Position numbers and translations under genes: made by a program
NCBI RefSeq assembly: GCF_014645355.1
Contig: NZ_BMLS01000004.1
Location: forward strand, 124,001-188,000
DNA length: 64,000 bases
Origin: Bowmanella pacifica
GTDB taxonomy: Bacteria; Pseudomonadota; Gammaproteobacteria; Enterobacterales; Alteromonadaceae
Direction: 5' to 3'
Part shown: piece after piece, positions 55,571 through 64,000 of the stretch
Layout: each line of letters opens with the position of its first letter
How positions within the stretch are numbered: the first letter of the stretch is position 1
The notes under the pieces: model-generated
What the model was told of the DNA's origin: nothing
The model's input: the letters and a program-made list of their open reading frames with translations, nothing else
The model's database searches: none

Positions 55571-56023
55571 ATGACAATGCAAATAGAAGTAAAAGATGAA
55601 CAAGCCACCGACGCGTTGGCGGCAAAATTAGCCAAAGCCTGTGACAGTGCCACGGTGATTTATTTGCAAGGCGATTTAGGAGCAGGTAAAACCAGCTTTT
55701 GTCGCAGCTTCATTCAGGCTTTGGGTTATACCGGTCGTGTAAAGAGCCCAACTTACACCCTAGTGGAGCCTTATCAGGTTGGCGACTGGCGAATATTTCA
55801 CTTTGACTTGTATCGTCTGAGCGATCCGGAAGAGCTGGAGTTTATTGGCATTCGTGATTATTTTGAGCGCGATTGCCTGTGTTTGATTGAGTGGCCACAA
55901 AAAGGCGGTCAACTCTTGGCCCCGGCGGATTTGCAGATTAACATAGCATTTAGTGACCCTGGCCGAACCTTCGAGCTGCTTGCCTTGTCTGAACGGGGAG
56001 AAGCATTGCTTGCAAAACTATAA
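55571..56023 (+). CDS. tsaE: TsaE, tRNA threonylcarbamoyladenosine ATPase
   Basis: P-loop ATPase of 150 residues needed with TsaB/TsaD for t6A modification of tRNA. Walker A GDLGAGKTSFCRSF is near residue 34, followed by VKSPTYTLVEPYQ and FHFDLYRLSDPEELEFIG, the family signature. The ATG follows the nnr stop immediately. Its position between nnr and amiB is conserved in E. coli. Confidence 0.96.
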   Translation: MTMQIEVKDEQATDALAAKLAKACDSATVIYLQGDLGAGKTSFCRSFIQALGYTGRVKSPTYTLVEPYQVGDWRIFHFDLYRLSDPEELEFIGIRDYFERDCLCLIEWPQKGGQLLAPADLQINIAFSDPGRTFELLALSERGEALLAKL

Positions 56024-56031
56024 TAGAGCGC

Positions 56032-57351
56032 ATGGCACATAAGAGACTTTATTCCTGGCTAACCTTGTTGCTGACCTTGTTCAGCGCCCTGGCTGTGGCC
56101 AAAAATCAGGTAGATGGTGTTCGCATCTGGCCTTCGCCGTCGAATACCCGGGTGGTATTCGATATGCAGGATGCCCCCCAATTTACCTATTTCACGCTTA
56201 AGAATCCCCACCGCTTGGTCATCGACCTCTCTGATACCGGCAAGAGTCTGGACTTTGCCAAGATTCAAAACGACAGCAAGCTGATCAAGCGCCTGCGTTA
56301 CAGTAATGCCAAGGATAAGAATGCCATTCGAGTGGTGTTCGATCTGACCGAAGCAGTCGACACGCAGATATTCGCCCTTCCCCCTACCGCCCCTTATGGC
56401 AACCGTTTGGTTATTGATATCGGCGGTAAAAGCGAGAGCGTCGCGGCCACCGTCAAACGCAGTGACCAAAGTGAAAACCGGGATATTGTTATTGCCATTG
56501 ATGCCGGGCATGGCGGCGAGGATCCAGGGTCCATCGGCTACGCGGGCAGTTATGAAAAAAATGTCACTCTTAGCGTCGCTAAGATGCTGGCGGATAGAAT
56601 CAACCGAACCCCGGGAATGAAAGCGGCCATGATCCGTACCGGGGACTATTATATTCACCCCAACAAACGGGCCGATATGGCCAGACAACGTAAGGCCGAT
56701 TTATTTCTCTCCATTCACGCCGATGCTTATACCACGCCACAGCCCAGTGGCGCCTCAGTGTGGGTACTGTCCATGCGCCGTGCTAACTCAGAGTTAGGAC
56801 GCTGGCTGGAAAACAGCGAAAAACATTCAGAGCTGTTGGGCGGTGCCGCTGAGGTGATTCAGGACACTGCCAATGAGCGTTACCTGACCCAAGCCCTGCT
56901 GGATATGTCCATGGACCACTCCATTTCCACTAGCTATGAGGTTAGCCGAGAGGTGCTCAGGGAAATGAAGCAAATTACCAAATTGCATAAATCGGTACCT
57001 CAGGCGGCCAGTTTGGCGGTATTAACCTCACCGGATATACCGTCTATTCTGGTGGAAACCGGTTTTATCTCAAACCCTCGGGAAGAAAAGAATCTGAACT
57101 GGGCGAAATTCCGCGAAGACCTGGCGGATGCCATGTACAATGCGGTCCAGCGCTACTTTAAGCGTATGCCACCGGATGGCACCTTATGGGCTCAGAACAA
57201 ACGCGACAATCGCACCCATAAGGTTTCTGCAGGAGAATCGCTTTCTTTGTTGGCACAACGCTACAACGTACCGGTTAGCCGACTTAAAGCCGCCAATAAC
57301 CTGAACTCGGATATGGTTCGTATCGGACAAGTACTGACCATACCTAACTAG
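56032..57351 (+). CDS. amiB: AmiB, N-acetylmuramoyl-L-alanine amidase with LysM
   Basis: Periplasmic amidase that splits septal peptidoglycan during division. The 439-residue protein has a signal peptide (about residues 1-23), an AMIN domain (about 25-130, septum targeting), and an Amidase_3 domain with AIDAGHGGEDPGSIGYAGSY, SIHADAYTTPQPSGASVWV and the catalytic Glu in VETGFISNPREEK. A C-terminal LysM (HKVSAGESLSLLAQRYNVPV) completes it. The region before the catalytic Glu should hold the autoinhibitory helix relieved by EnvC/NlpD-type activators. It sits in the tsaE-amiB-mutL order. Confidence 0.96.
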   Translation: MAHKRLYSWLTLLLTLFSALAVAKNQVDGVRIWPSPSNTRVVFDMQDAPQFTYFTLKNPHRLVIDLSDTGKSLDFAKIQNDSKLIKRLRYSNAKDKNAIRVVFDLTEAVDTQIFALPPTAPYGNRLVIDIGGKSESVAATVKRSDQSENRDIVIAIDAGHGGEDPGSIGYAGSYEKNVTLSVAKMLADRINRTPGMKAAMIRTGDYYIHPNKRADMARQRKADLFLSIHADAYTTPQPSGASVWVLSMRRANSELGRWLENSEKHSELLGGAAEVIQDTANERYLTQALLDMSMDHSISTSYEVSREVLREMKQITKLHKSVPQAASLAVLTSPDIPSILVETGFISNPREEKNLNWAKFREDLADAMYNAVQRYFKRMPPDGTLWAQNKRDNRTHKVSAGESLSLLAQRYNVPVSRLKAANNLNSDMVRIGQVLTIPN

Positions 57352-57363
57352 CAGTAGAACACC

Positions 57364-59064
57364 TTGCCAATACAGATATTGCCTGCCCGCCTCGCCAACC
57401 AAATTGCCGCAGGCGAGGTAGTAGAACGCCCAGCATCAGTGATCAAGGAACTGGTTGAGAACAGCCTGGATGCCGGTGCCGATAAAATTGACCTGGAAAT
57501 TGAGCGTGGTGGGCACAAGCGCATCCTGATCCGAGACAATGGCGGCGGTATAGCGCGTGAAGAATTGGAGCTGGCTCTTAGCCGCCACGCCACAAGTAAA
57601 ATAAGCTGCCTGGATGATTTGGAACAAATCATGAGCCTGGGCTTTCGTGGTGAAGCGCTGGCCAGTATCAGTTCGGTAGCGCGACTAACCCTGACCTCCA
57701 AGCCAGCCGCCCAGGCCGAAGCCTGGCAGGCAAAAGCCGAAGGGCGGGATATGGCTGTGCAACTGCAACCTACGGCACATCCTGACGGCACCAGCGTCGA
57801 GGTGCTGGATCTGTTTTTTAATACGCCGGCCAGACGTAAATTTCTACGTAGTGAGAAAACCGAATTTCAGCATATCGATGACACGCTCAAGCGCATTGCA
57901 CTGTCACGCTTTGATGTCGCCTTCAGCCTCAAACACAATGGTAAATTGCTGCGTCATTACCCAAAAGCCAGTAACGACGCCGCCAAACTCAAAAGGGTCA
58001 CACTGGTTTGTGGTAATGGCTTTGGGCAACATGCCCTGAATATTCAAAGCCAATACCAAGGACTGCAATTACACGGCTGGCTGGCAGAGCAAAGCAGCAA
58101 TAGTCCGGATCAACAGTATTTCTACGTTAACGGCAGAATGATGCGTGATAAGCTCATTCATCATGCTATTCGTCAGGCTTTTGAAGGGCTACTGCCCCCA
58201 GACGGTCATGCCGCTTATGTTCTGTATCTGCAATTAGATGCCAAAGAAGTGGATGTCAACGTTCATCCTGCCAAGCATGAGGTACGCTTTCATCAGGCAC
58301 GCCTGGTGCATGATTTTATTTTCCGGGCGCTGCAGGATGCACTGGTTAACCTACCCGAGCCAGCAGCGGGTGATGATGATTCCGCGATACCGGTTCGACA
58401 TATTCCCGCCGCCGAGCCCAGTCACAACTACATTAAGCCGCTCCAAACCAAGGTAAGCGAACCGGCAACCCGGTATCAGGGACAAGGGGTTTCTAATCGC
58501 GGGGCGCAGCACTACCAACAGTTAATGCAAACTCCCGCAGCGGCCCAGCCTCCCCTCAGCACAGATAAGCCCTGGTTATTGGTAAATGAGCGCTATCTGC
58601 TGCTTAACCATCAGCAACATTGCTGCATGTTGGCGGTCAGGGAACTGTCCAAACTTAACATCAGACACAGTCTGACTTGTGCCGTTAGCCAACCCTTGCT
58701 GATGCCGGTATCTCTAAGTCTGAAAAGCTTGCCCAACCTGGATCTGGATAACAAACAAACCACCTTATCTTCGCTGGGCTTTGTGCTGACGCATGACAAT
58801 AACAGACTCATGCTCAAGCAAGTGCCAGCTGGACTGCGCCAGTTTAACTGGTCCGAACTGCTACCCTTGGTATTGGAGTGTCCAGAAGGCAGCGAAATAG
58901 ATTGCCTGCTGGATGCCGTGGCCGATAAACAGCAAAACTATGCCGAAGAGCAGGTAAGACAGCTATGGCAGTGGTGTGAGCAACAAGGTTTGCTTACAGA
59001 CTTACTGGACGAGAAAGCGCGCCCTTTACCATTGGAACAATGGATACAAACCTATGCAGAGTAA
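57364..59064 (+). CDS. mutL: MutL, DNA mismatch repair protein
   Basis: Mismatch repair coordinator, 566 residues. The start is TTG at 57364, giving [20 protein letters not shown] as in E. coli. ATPase motifs are [53 protein letters not shown] and [18 protein letters not shown]. The C-terminal dimerisation domain lacks the DQHAxxExxxxE endonuclease motif, so this is the MutH-partner type of gammaproteobacteria. It overlaps miaA by 11 bp. Confidence 0.97.
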   Translation: MPIQILPARLANQIAAGEVVERPASVIKELVENSLDAGADKIDLEIERGGHKRILIRDNGGGIAREELELALSRHATSKISCLDDLEQIMSLGFRGEALASISSVARLTLTSKPAAQAEAWQAKAEGRDMAVQLQPTAHPDGTSVEVLDLFFNTPARRKFLRSEKTEFQHIDDTLKRIALSRFDVAFSLKHNGKLLRHYPKASNDAAKLKRVTLVCGNGFGQHALNIQSQYQGLQLHGWLAEQSSNSPDQQYFYVNGRMMRDKLIHHAIRQAFEGLLPPDGHAAYVLYLQLDAKEVDVNVHPAKHEVRFHQARLVHDFIFRALQDALVNLPEPAAGDDDSAIPVRHIPAAEPSHNYIKPLQTKVSEPATRYQGQGVSNRGAQHYQQLMQTPAAAQPPLSTDKPWLLVNERYLLLNHQQHCCMLAVRELSKLNIRHSLTCAVSQPLLMPVSLSLKSLPNLDLDNKQTTLSSLGFVLTHDNNRLMLKQVPAGLRQFNWSELLPLVLECPEGSEIDCLLDAVADKQQNYAEEQVRQLWQWCEQQGLLTDLLDEKARPLPLEQWIQTYAE

Positions 59065-59974
59065 TTTGCCCCCCGCCATTTTTTTGATGGGCCCAACCGC
59101 ATCAGGTAAGACAGACCTGGCCATACAGTTGGTACAAAATTACCCCTGTGAAATCATCAGCGTTGACTCGGCGATGATTTATCGTGATATGGATATCGGC
59201 ACCGCCAAACCTTCCAGCGAAGAGTTACGCCAGGCACCACACCGGTTAATCGATATATTAGATGCCTCACAGGCTTATTCTGCGGCAGATTTTCGCCAGG
59301 ATGCGCTGCGTGAAATGGCCGAAATTCAGGCCAAAGGAAAGATTCCCTTATTGGTCGGCGGCACCATGATGTACTTTAAGGTGCTGTTGGAAGGTATCTC
59401 CCCGCTGCCTTCGTCAGATGCCACAGTGCGCGCTGAGATTGAGCAAAGAGCCGGCACAGAGGGATGGCAGGCACTGCATGATGAGCTCAAACAGAAAGAC
59501 CCGGTATCCGCGGCCCGTATTCATCCTAATGATCCGCAGCGCCTGACCCGGGCGCTGGAGGTAATTTATCTGACCGGCCGCAGTTTGACTGACTTGACTC
59601 AGGAAAAAACGCCCCCATTACCTTATCAGGTATTCCAATTTGCTATAGCGCCGGATGACCGGGACGTGTTACATAATCGGATAGCGCTGCGCTTTGATCA
59701 GATGCTGGCGCAAGGCTTTGAAGACGAAGTAAAAAAATTTTACGCAAGGGCAGATCTACATCTAAACTTGCCTTCTATGCGATGTGTTGGCTATCGTCAA
59801 ATGTGGGAATATCTGGACAGCAGGTATGACCATCAAGAGATGCGTTATCGGGCTATAGTAGCAACCCGACAATTAGCCAAACGCCAGTTAACCTGGTTGC
59901 GTGGCTGGCAAGATATTCACTGGTTGGATACCTTTGCAACGGACAATTTGTCGTTGGTCGTGGAAAAGCTGTAA
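59054..59974 (+). CDS. miaA: MiaA, tRNA dimethylallyltransferase
   Basis: Adds the isopentenyl group to A37 of tRNAs reading U-starting codons. From the ATG at 59054 ([20 protein letters not shown]) it has 306 residues; an in-frame ATG at 58976 lies deep in mutL and is rejected. P-loop [34 protein letters not shown], and [19 protein letters not shown] are family motifs. It precedes hfq, the conserved arrangement. Confidence 0.97.
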   Translation: MQSNLPPAIFLMGPTASGKTDLAIQLVQNYPCEIISVDSAMIYRDMDIGTAKPSSEELRQAPHRLIDILDASQAYSAADFRQDALREMAEIQAKGKIPLLVGGTMMYFKVLLEGISPLPSSDATVRAEIEQRAGTEGWQALHDELKQKDPVSAARIHPNDPQRLTRALEVIYLTGRSLTDLTQEKTPPLPYQVFQFAIAPDDRDVLHNRIALRFDQMLAQGFEDEVKKFYARADLHLNLPSMRCVGYRQMWEYLDSRYDHQEMRYRAIVATRQLAKRQLTWLRGWQDIHWLDTFATDNLSLVVEKL

Positions 59975-59991
59975 AGCCCCGATCCTTAACG

Positions 59992-60009
59992 GCCTGTAGC
60001 TATACAGGC
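59992..60009. promoter_or_regulatory. Inverted repeat in front of hfq
   Basis: GCCTGTA-GCTA-TACAGGC is a perfect 7-bp dyad between miaA and hfq. It lies 13 bp before a TATAAT (60023-60028) that may be the hfq -10 element; no good -35 is seen, so an activator or repressor site is plausible. It lacks a T-run, arguing against a simple terminator. Confidence 0.45.
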
Positions 60010-60073
60010 AGGACAAAAACTGTATAATCGAAAAGCTGGCGAGGTGTCTCAATCGTAGCGGGCGAGGCACTGA

Positions 60074-60352
<279 letters not shown>

Positions 60353-60374
60353 TCATTTCTTTTGGAGATGACGC

Positions 60375-61667
60375 TTGTTTGACCGTTATGAAGCAGGTGA
60401 GCAGGCTGTACTTGTACATATAGACTTCCCAGACGAAAGCAGCAGAGAAGATTTGCACGAGTTGCAAATGCTGGTTTCGTCAGCCGGTGTCAATGCTGTA
60501 GGTCTAGTGACGGGTTCCCGTACCAGCCCTAGTGCCAAATATTTTGTCGGTAGCGGCAAAGCCGAAGAGATCGCGCAACAGGTACAAATATCTGGTGCGG
60601 ATGTGGTGATCTTTAATCATGCCTTGTCACCCTCACAAGAACGCAACCTGGAAAAACTGTGTAAATGCCGGGTATTAGACCGTACTGGTCTGATTCTGGA
60701 TATTTTTGCCCAACGCGCACGCACCCATGAAGGTAAATTACAGGTAGAACTGGCCCAGCTCAGGCATATATCTACCCGACTAATCCGTGGTTGGACTCAC
60801 CTTGAAAGACAAAAAGGTGGTATCGGTCTGCGTGGTCCAGGTGAAACTCAGTTGGAAACAGACCGTCGTTTACTGCGTGCCAGAATCGATCATATTTTAC
60901 GGCGCCTGGCAAAAGTGCAGAAACAGCGGGAACAAGGACGCCGGGCCAGAAACCGAGCTGAAATTCCCACCGTGTCACTGGTTGGTTATACCAATGCGGG
61001 TAAGTCTACCTTGTTCAACACCCTGACCGCCGCCGGTGTATACGCCGCCGATCAGCTGTTTGCTACGCTAGACCCCACGCTGCGCAAGATACAGTTGCAG
61101 GATGTGGGTCCGGCAATATTGGCCGATACGGTTGGTTTTATCCGCCACCTGCCCCATGATCTGGTAGCGGCCTTTAAAGCAACCTTACAAGAGACCCAGG
61201 AAGCTGATTTACTGCTGCATGTGGTGGACTACGCAGATGAGCAATATAAAGACAATATTGATCAGGTGAATCAGGTTCTGGATGAAATCGATGCAGGTGA
61301 AGTCCCACAATTGACGATTTGTAACAAAATCGACTTGCTGGAAGGCATGACACCCCGCATAGATAGAGATGAAGACGGCCGCCCTATCAGGGTGTGGCTA
61401 TCTGCCCAGCAGGGAGTGGGAACCGAGCTGTTATTCCAGGCGCTAACAGACTGCCTGGGGCGTAGCATGGTACAGTATCAGCTGCGAATTCCACCCAATG
61501 AGGGTAAATTACGTGGTGCCTTATATAACCTGCATTGCATTTCGGCAGAGTCTTATGCCGAAGATGGCGATTGGGTAGTGGATGTCAGGATGCCAGCTAA
61601 AGACTGGCACCGGTTGGAAAAGAATGTCAGCCAGGAGCTGACCAGCTTTGTCGTCCACAAACACTGA
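60375..61667 (+). CDS. hflX: HflX, ribosome-splitting GTPase
   Basis: GTPase that splits stalled 70S ribosomes under stress, 430 residues. The start is TTG at 60375, giving MFDRYEAGEQAVLVHIDFPD as in E. coli, with GGAG seven bases upstream. The N-domain contains SRTSPSAKYFVGSGKAEEIA. A glycine-rich GGIGLRGPGETQLETDRRLL precedes the G domain, whose motifs are GYTNAGKSTLFNTL, DTVGFIRHLPHDLV and NKIDLL. It lies between hfq and hflK. Confidence 0.97.
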   Translation: MFDRYEAGEQAVLVHIDFPDESSREDLHELQMLVSSAGVNAVGLVTGSRTSPSAKYFVGSGKAEEIAQQVQISGADVVIFNHALSPSQERNLEKLCKCRVLDRTGLILDIFAQRARTHEGKLQVELAQLRHISTRLIRGWTHLERQKGGIGLRGPGETQLETDRRLLRARIDHILRRLAKVQKQREQGRRARNRAEIPTVSLVGYTNAGKSTLFNTLTAAGVYAADQLFATLDPTLRKIQLQDVGPAILADTVGFIRHLPHDLVAAFKATLQETQEADLLLHVVDYADEQYKDNIDQVNQVLDEIDAGEVPQLTICNKIDLLEGMTPRIDRDEDGRPIRVWLSAQQGVGTELLFQALTDCLGRSMVQYQLRIPPNEGKLRGALYNLHCISAESYAEDGDWVVDVRMPAKDWHRLEKNVSQELTSFVVHKH

Positions 61668-61703
61668 AGTCTGAATTAATTATTTATCAATACGGAGAAA
61701 CAC

Positions 61704-62855
61704 ATGGCTTGGAATGAGCCTGGAGGCAACAACAACGATCCCTGGAAGAATCGCGGCAGCCGCGATCAGGGTCCTCCTGATCTGGACGAAGTTTTCAAGA
61801 AGTTCTTCGACAAACTCGGCGGTTTTGGCGGCGGTGGTAAGTCATCCGGCAAGGGCTTTGGTGGCCTTGGTCTGGGGCTGATTGTTGGTATTCTTATCGC
61901 AGTCTGGTTTATCAGCGGCTTCTATACCCTGAAAGAAGCTGAGCGCGGCGTGGTGCTGCGTTTTGGTAAGTTCCATAGCTTCCAGGAACCTGGTCTGCGT
62001 TGGAAACCAACCTTTGTCGATACGGTTTACCCGGTGAACGTGCAATCTGTACGCTCCATGCCATCCTCGGGCTTTATGCTGACCGAAGATGAGAACGTGG
62101 TACGCGTCGATATGGAAATCCAATACCGGGTTATGGATCCGTTCAAATATACATTCGCCGTAGTCGACCCTGACGAAAGCTTGCGCCATGCTTTGGACGC
62201 CGCCATTCGTTATGTAGTCGGCCATTCTAAGATGGACGAAGTACTGACTCGCGGCCGTGAAGTGGCCCGTCAGGAAGTCCGTGACGAATTGAACGGCATT
62301 ATCGCTCCCTACAGCATGGGTATCGAAATTCTGGATGTGAACTTTAAAGATGCTCGTCCGCCTGAAGAAGTAAAAGCGGCATTTGATGACGCCATTGCCG
62401 CTCAGGAAGACGAACAGCGCTATATCCGTGAAGCTGAAGCGTACGCCAGAGAAATTGAACCTAGAGCCCGTGGTCAGGTAAACCGAATGGAGCAGGAAGC
62501 CACCGCGTATAAACAACGTGTCACCCTGGAAGCACGCGGTGAAGTCGCTCGCTTTGAAGAGCTGTTGCCACAATACGTAGCGGCCCCTGAAGTGACCCGT
62601 CAGCGTCTTTATCTGGAGACACTGGAAGAGGTTTACGGAAACACCAGCAAAATCATGGTGGATAACAAAGGTAGCGGTAACATGATGTACCTGCCACTGG
62701 ATAAAATTCTGGAGCGCCAGAACAGTGCCACCCCAGCCCCCGTGTCTTCTAACACTCTGGAAGGCCTGCGAACCAACACGCAAAACCAGACTGCTAATGG
62801 CAGTACTAGTAGCACAGGTTCCAGATCTGACAGATTCCGCACCGGGAGGGAGTAA
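61704..62855 (+). CDS. hflK: HflK, SPFH protein of the FtsH-regulating complex
   Basis: Membrane-anchored SPFH protein that with HflC forms a cage around the FtsH protease. It has 383 residues: a glycine-rich, charged N-terminal cytoplasmic segment (MAWNEPGGNNNDPWKNRGSR), one membrane helix (about residues 53-74), and the SPFH domain from ERGVVLRFGKFHSFQEPGL. The coiled coil with EAEAYAREIEPRARGQVNRM follows, and a disordered Ser/Thr-rich tail ends it. It is followed three bases later by hflC. Confidence 0.96.
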   Translation: MAWNEPGGNNNDPWKNRGSRDQGPPDLDEVFKKFFDKLGGFGGGGKSSGKGFGGLGLGLIVGILIAVWFISGFYTLKEAERGVVLRFGKFHSFQEPGLRWKPTFVDTVYPVNVQSVRSMPSSGFMLTEDENVVRVDMEIQYRVMDPFKYTFAVVDPDESLRHALDAAIRYVVGHSKMDEVLTRGREVARQEVRDELNGIIAPYSMGIEILDVNFKDARPPEEVKAAFDDAIAAQEDEQRYIREAEAYAREIEPRARGQVNRMEQEATAYKQRVTLEARGEVARFEELLPQYVAAPEVTRQRLYLETLEEVYGNTSKIMVDNKGSGNMMYLPLDKILERQNSATPAPVSSNTLEGLRTNTQNQTANGSTSSTGSRSDRFRTGRE

Positions 62856-62858
62856 GGC

Positions 62859-63746
62859 ATGAAGAATTTTAGTATTGCACTGATTATCGTGCTGGTAATC
62901 CTTGGATTCGGTTCGGTATTTGTAATTGAAGAAGGTTACCGCGGTATTGTTATTCAGTTTGGTAAGGTACGCCGTGACGTAGAAACCGGGCAAACTGTTG
63001 TGTATGAACCTGGTATTCATTTGAAGCTGCCTTTTATCGACACGGTTAAACAGCTCACCTCCAAGGTGCAAACCCTGGATGACGGCGCAAACCGTTTCGT
63101 CACAGCAGAGAAAAAAGACCTGATCGTGGATTCTTATGTGAAATGGCGCATCAAGGACTTTGCGACCTACTATCTGGCTACCGGTGGATTCAAAGACCAA
63201 GCCGAGACGCTGTTAAAGCAGAAAGTTAACAACGGTCTGCGTACCGAGTTTGGTAGCCGCACTATTTCTGAGATTGTATCGGGCGAGCGTTCAGAGCTAA
63301 TGAACAAAGCCATGAAGCAATCGGCTGAAAGCGCCGTTGAACTAGGTATTGAGATAGTCGATGTGCGGGTTAAGCAAATTAACCTGCCATTGGAAATCAG
63401 TAACTCTATCTTTGAACGTATGCGTGCCGAGCGTGCTGCCGTTGCCAAGGAACACCGCTCTCAGGGTCGTGAGCAGGCGGAAATTATCCGTGCTGACATT
63501 GATGCCCGAGTAACAGTGATGCTGGCGGATGCAGAGCGTAATGCCAGAAAACTACGCGGTGAAGGTGATGCAGAAGCGGCCAAGATTTACGCCGACGCCT
63601 ACACTAAAAACGCGGAGTTCTACGCCTTCCTGCGCAGCATGGATGCCTACCGTAAGAGCTTCAATAGCAAGCAGGATGTGTTGATTCTTGAGCCGGACAG
63701 CGACTTCTTCCGCTACATGAATAACACTAAAGGTAAGCAAAACTGA
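62859..63746 (+). CDS. hflC: HflC, SPFH protein partner of HflK
   Basis: Second subunit of the HflKC complex, 295 residues. An N-terminal membrane helix (about residues 4-22) leads into the SPFH domain (VIEEGYRGIVIQFGKVRRDV, GIHLKLPFIDTVKQLTSKVQ). The helical region RMRAERAAVAKEHRSQGREQ follows, and EFYAFLRSMDAYRKSF near the end is typical. A strong terminator directly follows, closing the superoperon; in E. coli other genes follow here. Confidence 0.97.
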   Translation: MKNFSIALIIVLVILGFGSVFVIEEGYRGIVIQFGKVRRDVETGQTVVYEPGIHLKLPFIDTVKQLTSKVQTLDDGANRFVTAEKKDLIVDSYVKWRIKDFATYYLATGGFKDQAETLLKQKVNNGLRTEFGSRTISEIVSGERSELMNKAMKQSAESAVELGIEIVDVRVKQINLPLEISNSIFERMRAERAAVAKEHRSQGREQAEIIRADIDARVTVMLADAERNARKLRGEGDAEAAKIYADAYTKNAEFYAFLRSMDAYRKSFNSKQDVLILEPDSDFFRYMNNTKGKQN

Positions 63747-63747
63747 T

Positions 63748-63770
63748 AAAGGGCCCCCAGGGGCCCTTTT
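63748..63770 (+). terminator. Terminator after hflC
   Basis: AAAGGGCCCC / GGGGCCCTTTT stem, almost loopless, ending in TTTT, immediately after the stop. Confidence 0.85.
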
Positions 63771-63791
63771 GCTATTAGCAAGAGGCCAACC

Positions 63792-64000
63792 TTGTACCAA
63801 CATCTGTACCGCCGCTTTCTCGATGCCAATAAAGGTAAACAGCACTTTGCCTGCCACAGCCATCACTACTGGCCGGATGTGACCCGTGATGCCATGTTGC
63901 AATATTGGGATGACACAGCGGCTCTGGTAGACGACAAATGGCAGCATTTGTTTAGCGAAAAACTACCGCAGGTACAGCAATCTATTGCCGACACCCTGAA
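63792..64000 (+). CDS. PLP-dependent class V aminotransferase-like protein (partial, N-terminal part)
   Basis: An open frame runs off the right edge. Starting at TTG 63792, with AAGAGG six bases upstream, it reads MYQHLYRRFLDANKGKQHFA, then CHSHHYWPDVTRDAMLQYWD. The SHHxWPD motif near the N-terminus is known from kynureninase-like, class V aminotransferase-fold enzymes. The catalytic lysine lies beyond the window, so activity and substrate cannot be stated. It stands outside the hfl operon because of the terminator before it. Confidence 0.7.
   Translation, partial: MYQHLYRRFLDANKGKQHFACHSHHYWPDVTRDAMLQYWDDTAALVDDKWQHLFSEKLPQVQQSIADTL

Noticed and set aside
61842-63200. 452-codon antisense frame across hflK and hflC
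   Set aside because: Long only because the sense genes lack the codons that would make stops on the other strand; no domains, and hflK and hflC are clear.

Overview
The window is chromosomal DNA of a marine-type gammaproteobacterium, most likely of the order Alteromonadales (Alteromonas/Bowmanella/Shewanella-like). This rests on gene order and protein resemblance judged by eye: a complete MSHA type IV pilus locus beside mreBC, the gppA-rhlB-trxA-rho block, the rsd-nudC-hemE block, and the queG/nnr-tsaE-amiB-mutL-miaA-hfq-hflX-hflK-hflC superoperon known from E. coli. No database search was possible. I saw no rRNA, tRNA, CRISPR array, insertion sequence or phage gene.

Layout. 1-1501: mreC (cut by the window edge) and mreB, both on the minus strand, separated by a terminator-like hairpin. 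1722-18107: the MSHA locus, all minus strand, transcribed in the order mshI, PilN-like gene, mshJ, K, L, M, N, E, G, F, B, A, C, D, O, P, Q. It encodes the inner-membrane assembly complex, secretin, ATPases, platform protein, major pilin, minor pilins and a large putative tip or adhesin protein, MshQ. MshE keeps the N-terminal motif used for c-di-GMP binding. The mshH (csrD-type) gene that often heads this locus is absent. 18316-19045: a small DUF2892-type membrane protein overlapping an ECF-like sigma factor gene. 19188-22146: an AT-richer exporter module (FtsX-type permease, ATPase and membrane fusion protein, coupled by two ATGA overlaps) preceded by an unannotated 54-codon ORF.

22252-27337: ssb, a YajR-type MFS transporter and uvrA. 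27414-30220: a hotdog thioesterase, a 2-oxoglutarate/Fe(II) oxygenase, a DUF3299 protein and a second MFS transporter. 30317-33233: soluble pyrophosphatase (ppa) and membrane pyrophosphatase (hppA) head to head, with a perfect dyad between them. 33331-34703: yebG behind a near-consensus LexA box, then fbp. 34896-37477: mpl-ubiX and a YiiX-like papain-fold hydrolase. 37532-41432: a probably iron-regulated pair of divergent units (PepSY protein plus a small membrane-anchored protein, and a TonB-dependent receptor) with a Fur-like site between them. 41697-45164: ribokinase, nucleoside hydrolase and a secreted M20 amidohydrolase.

45198-52880: gppA-rhlB divergent from trxA, then rho with a long structured leader, rsd divergent from nudC, and hemE. 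52926-63746: queG, with its start overlapping the start of nnr, and then the hfq superoperon through hflC. The window ends inside a PLP-dependent class V aminotransferase-like gene.

Most of the window is conserved housekeeping DNA. The parts most likely to hold something undescribed are the exporter module with its small upstream ORF, the DUF2892/sigma pair, the MshQ repeat stalk, and the regulatory dyads upstream of hppA, mshA and hfq. Many genes appear to start at TTG (mreC, DUF2892, nnr, mutL, hflX, the last gene) or GTG (uvrA).
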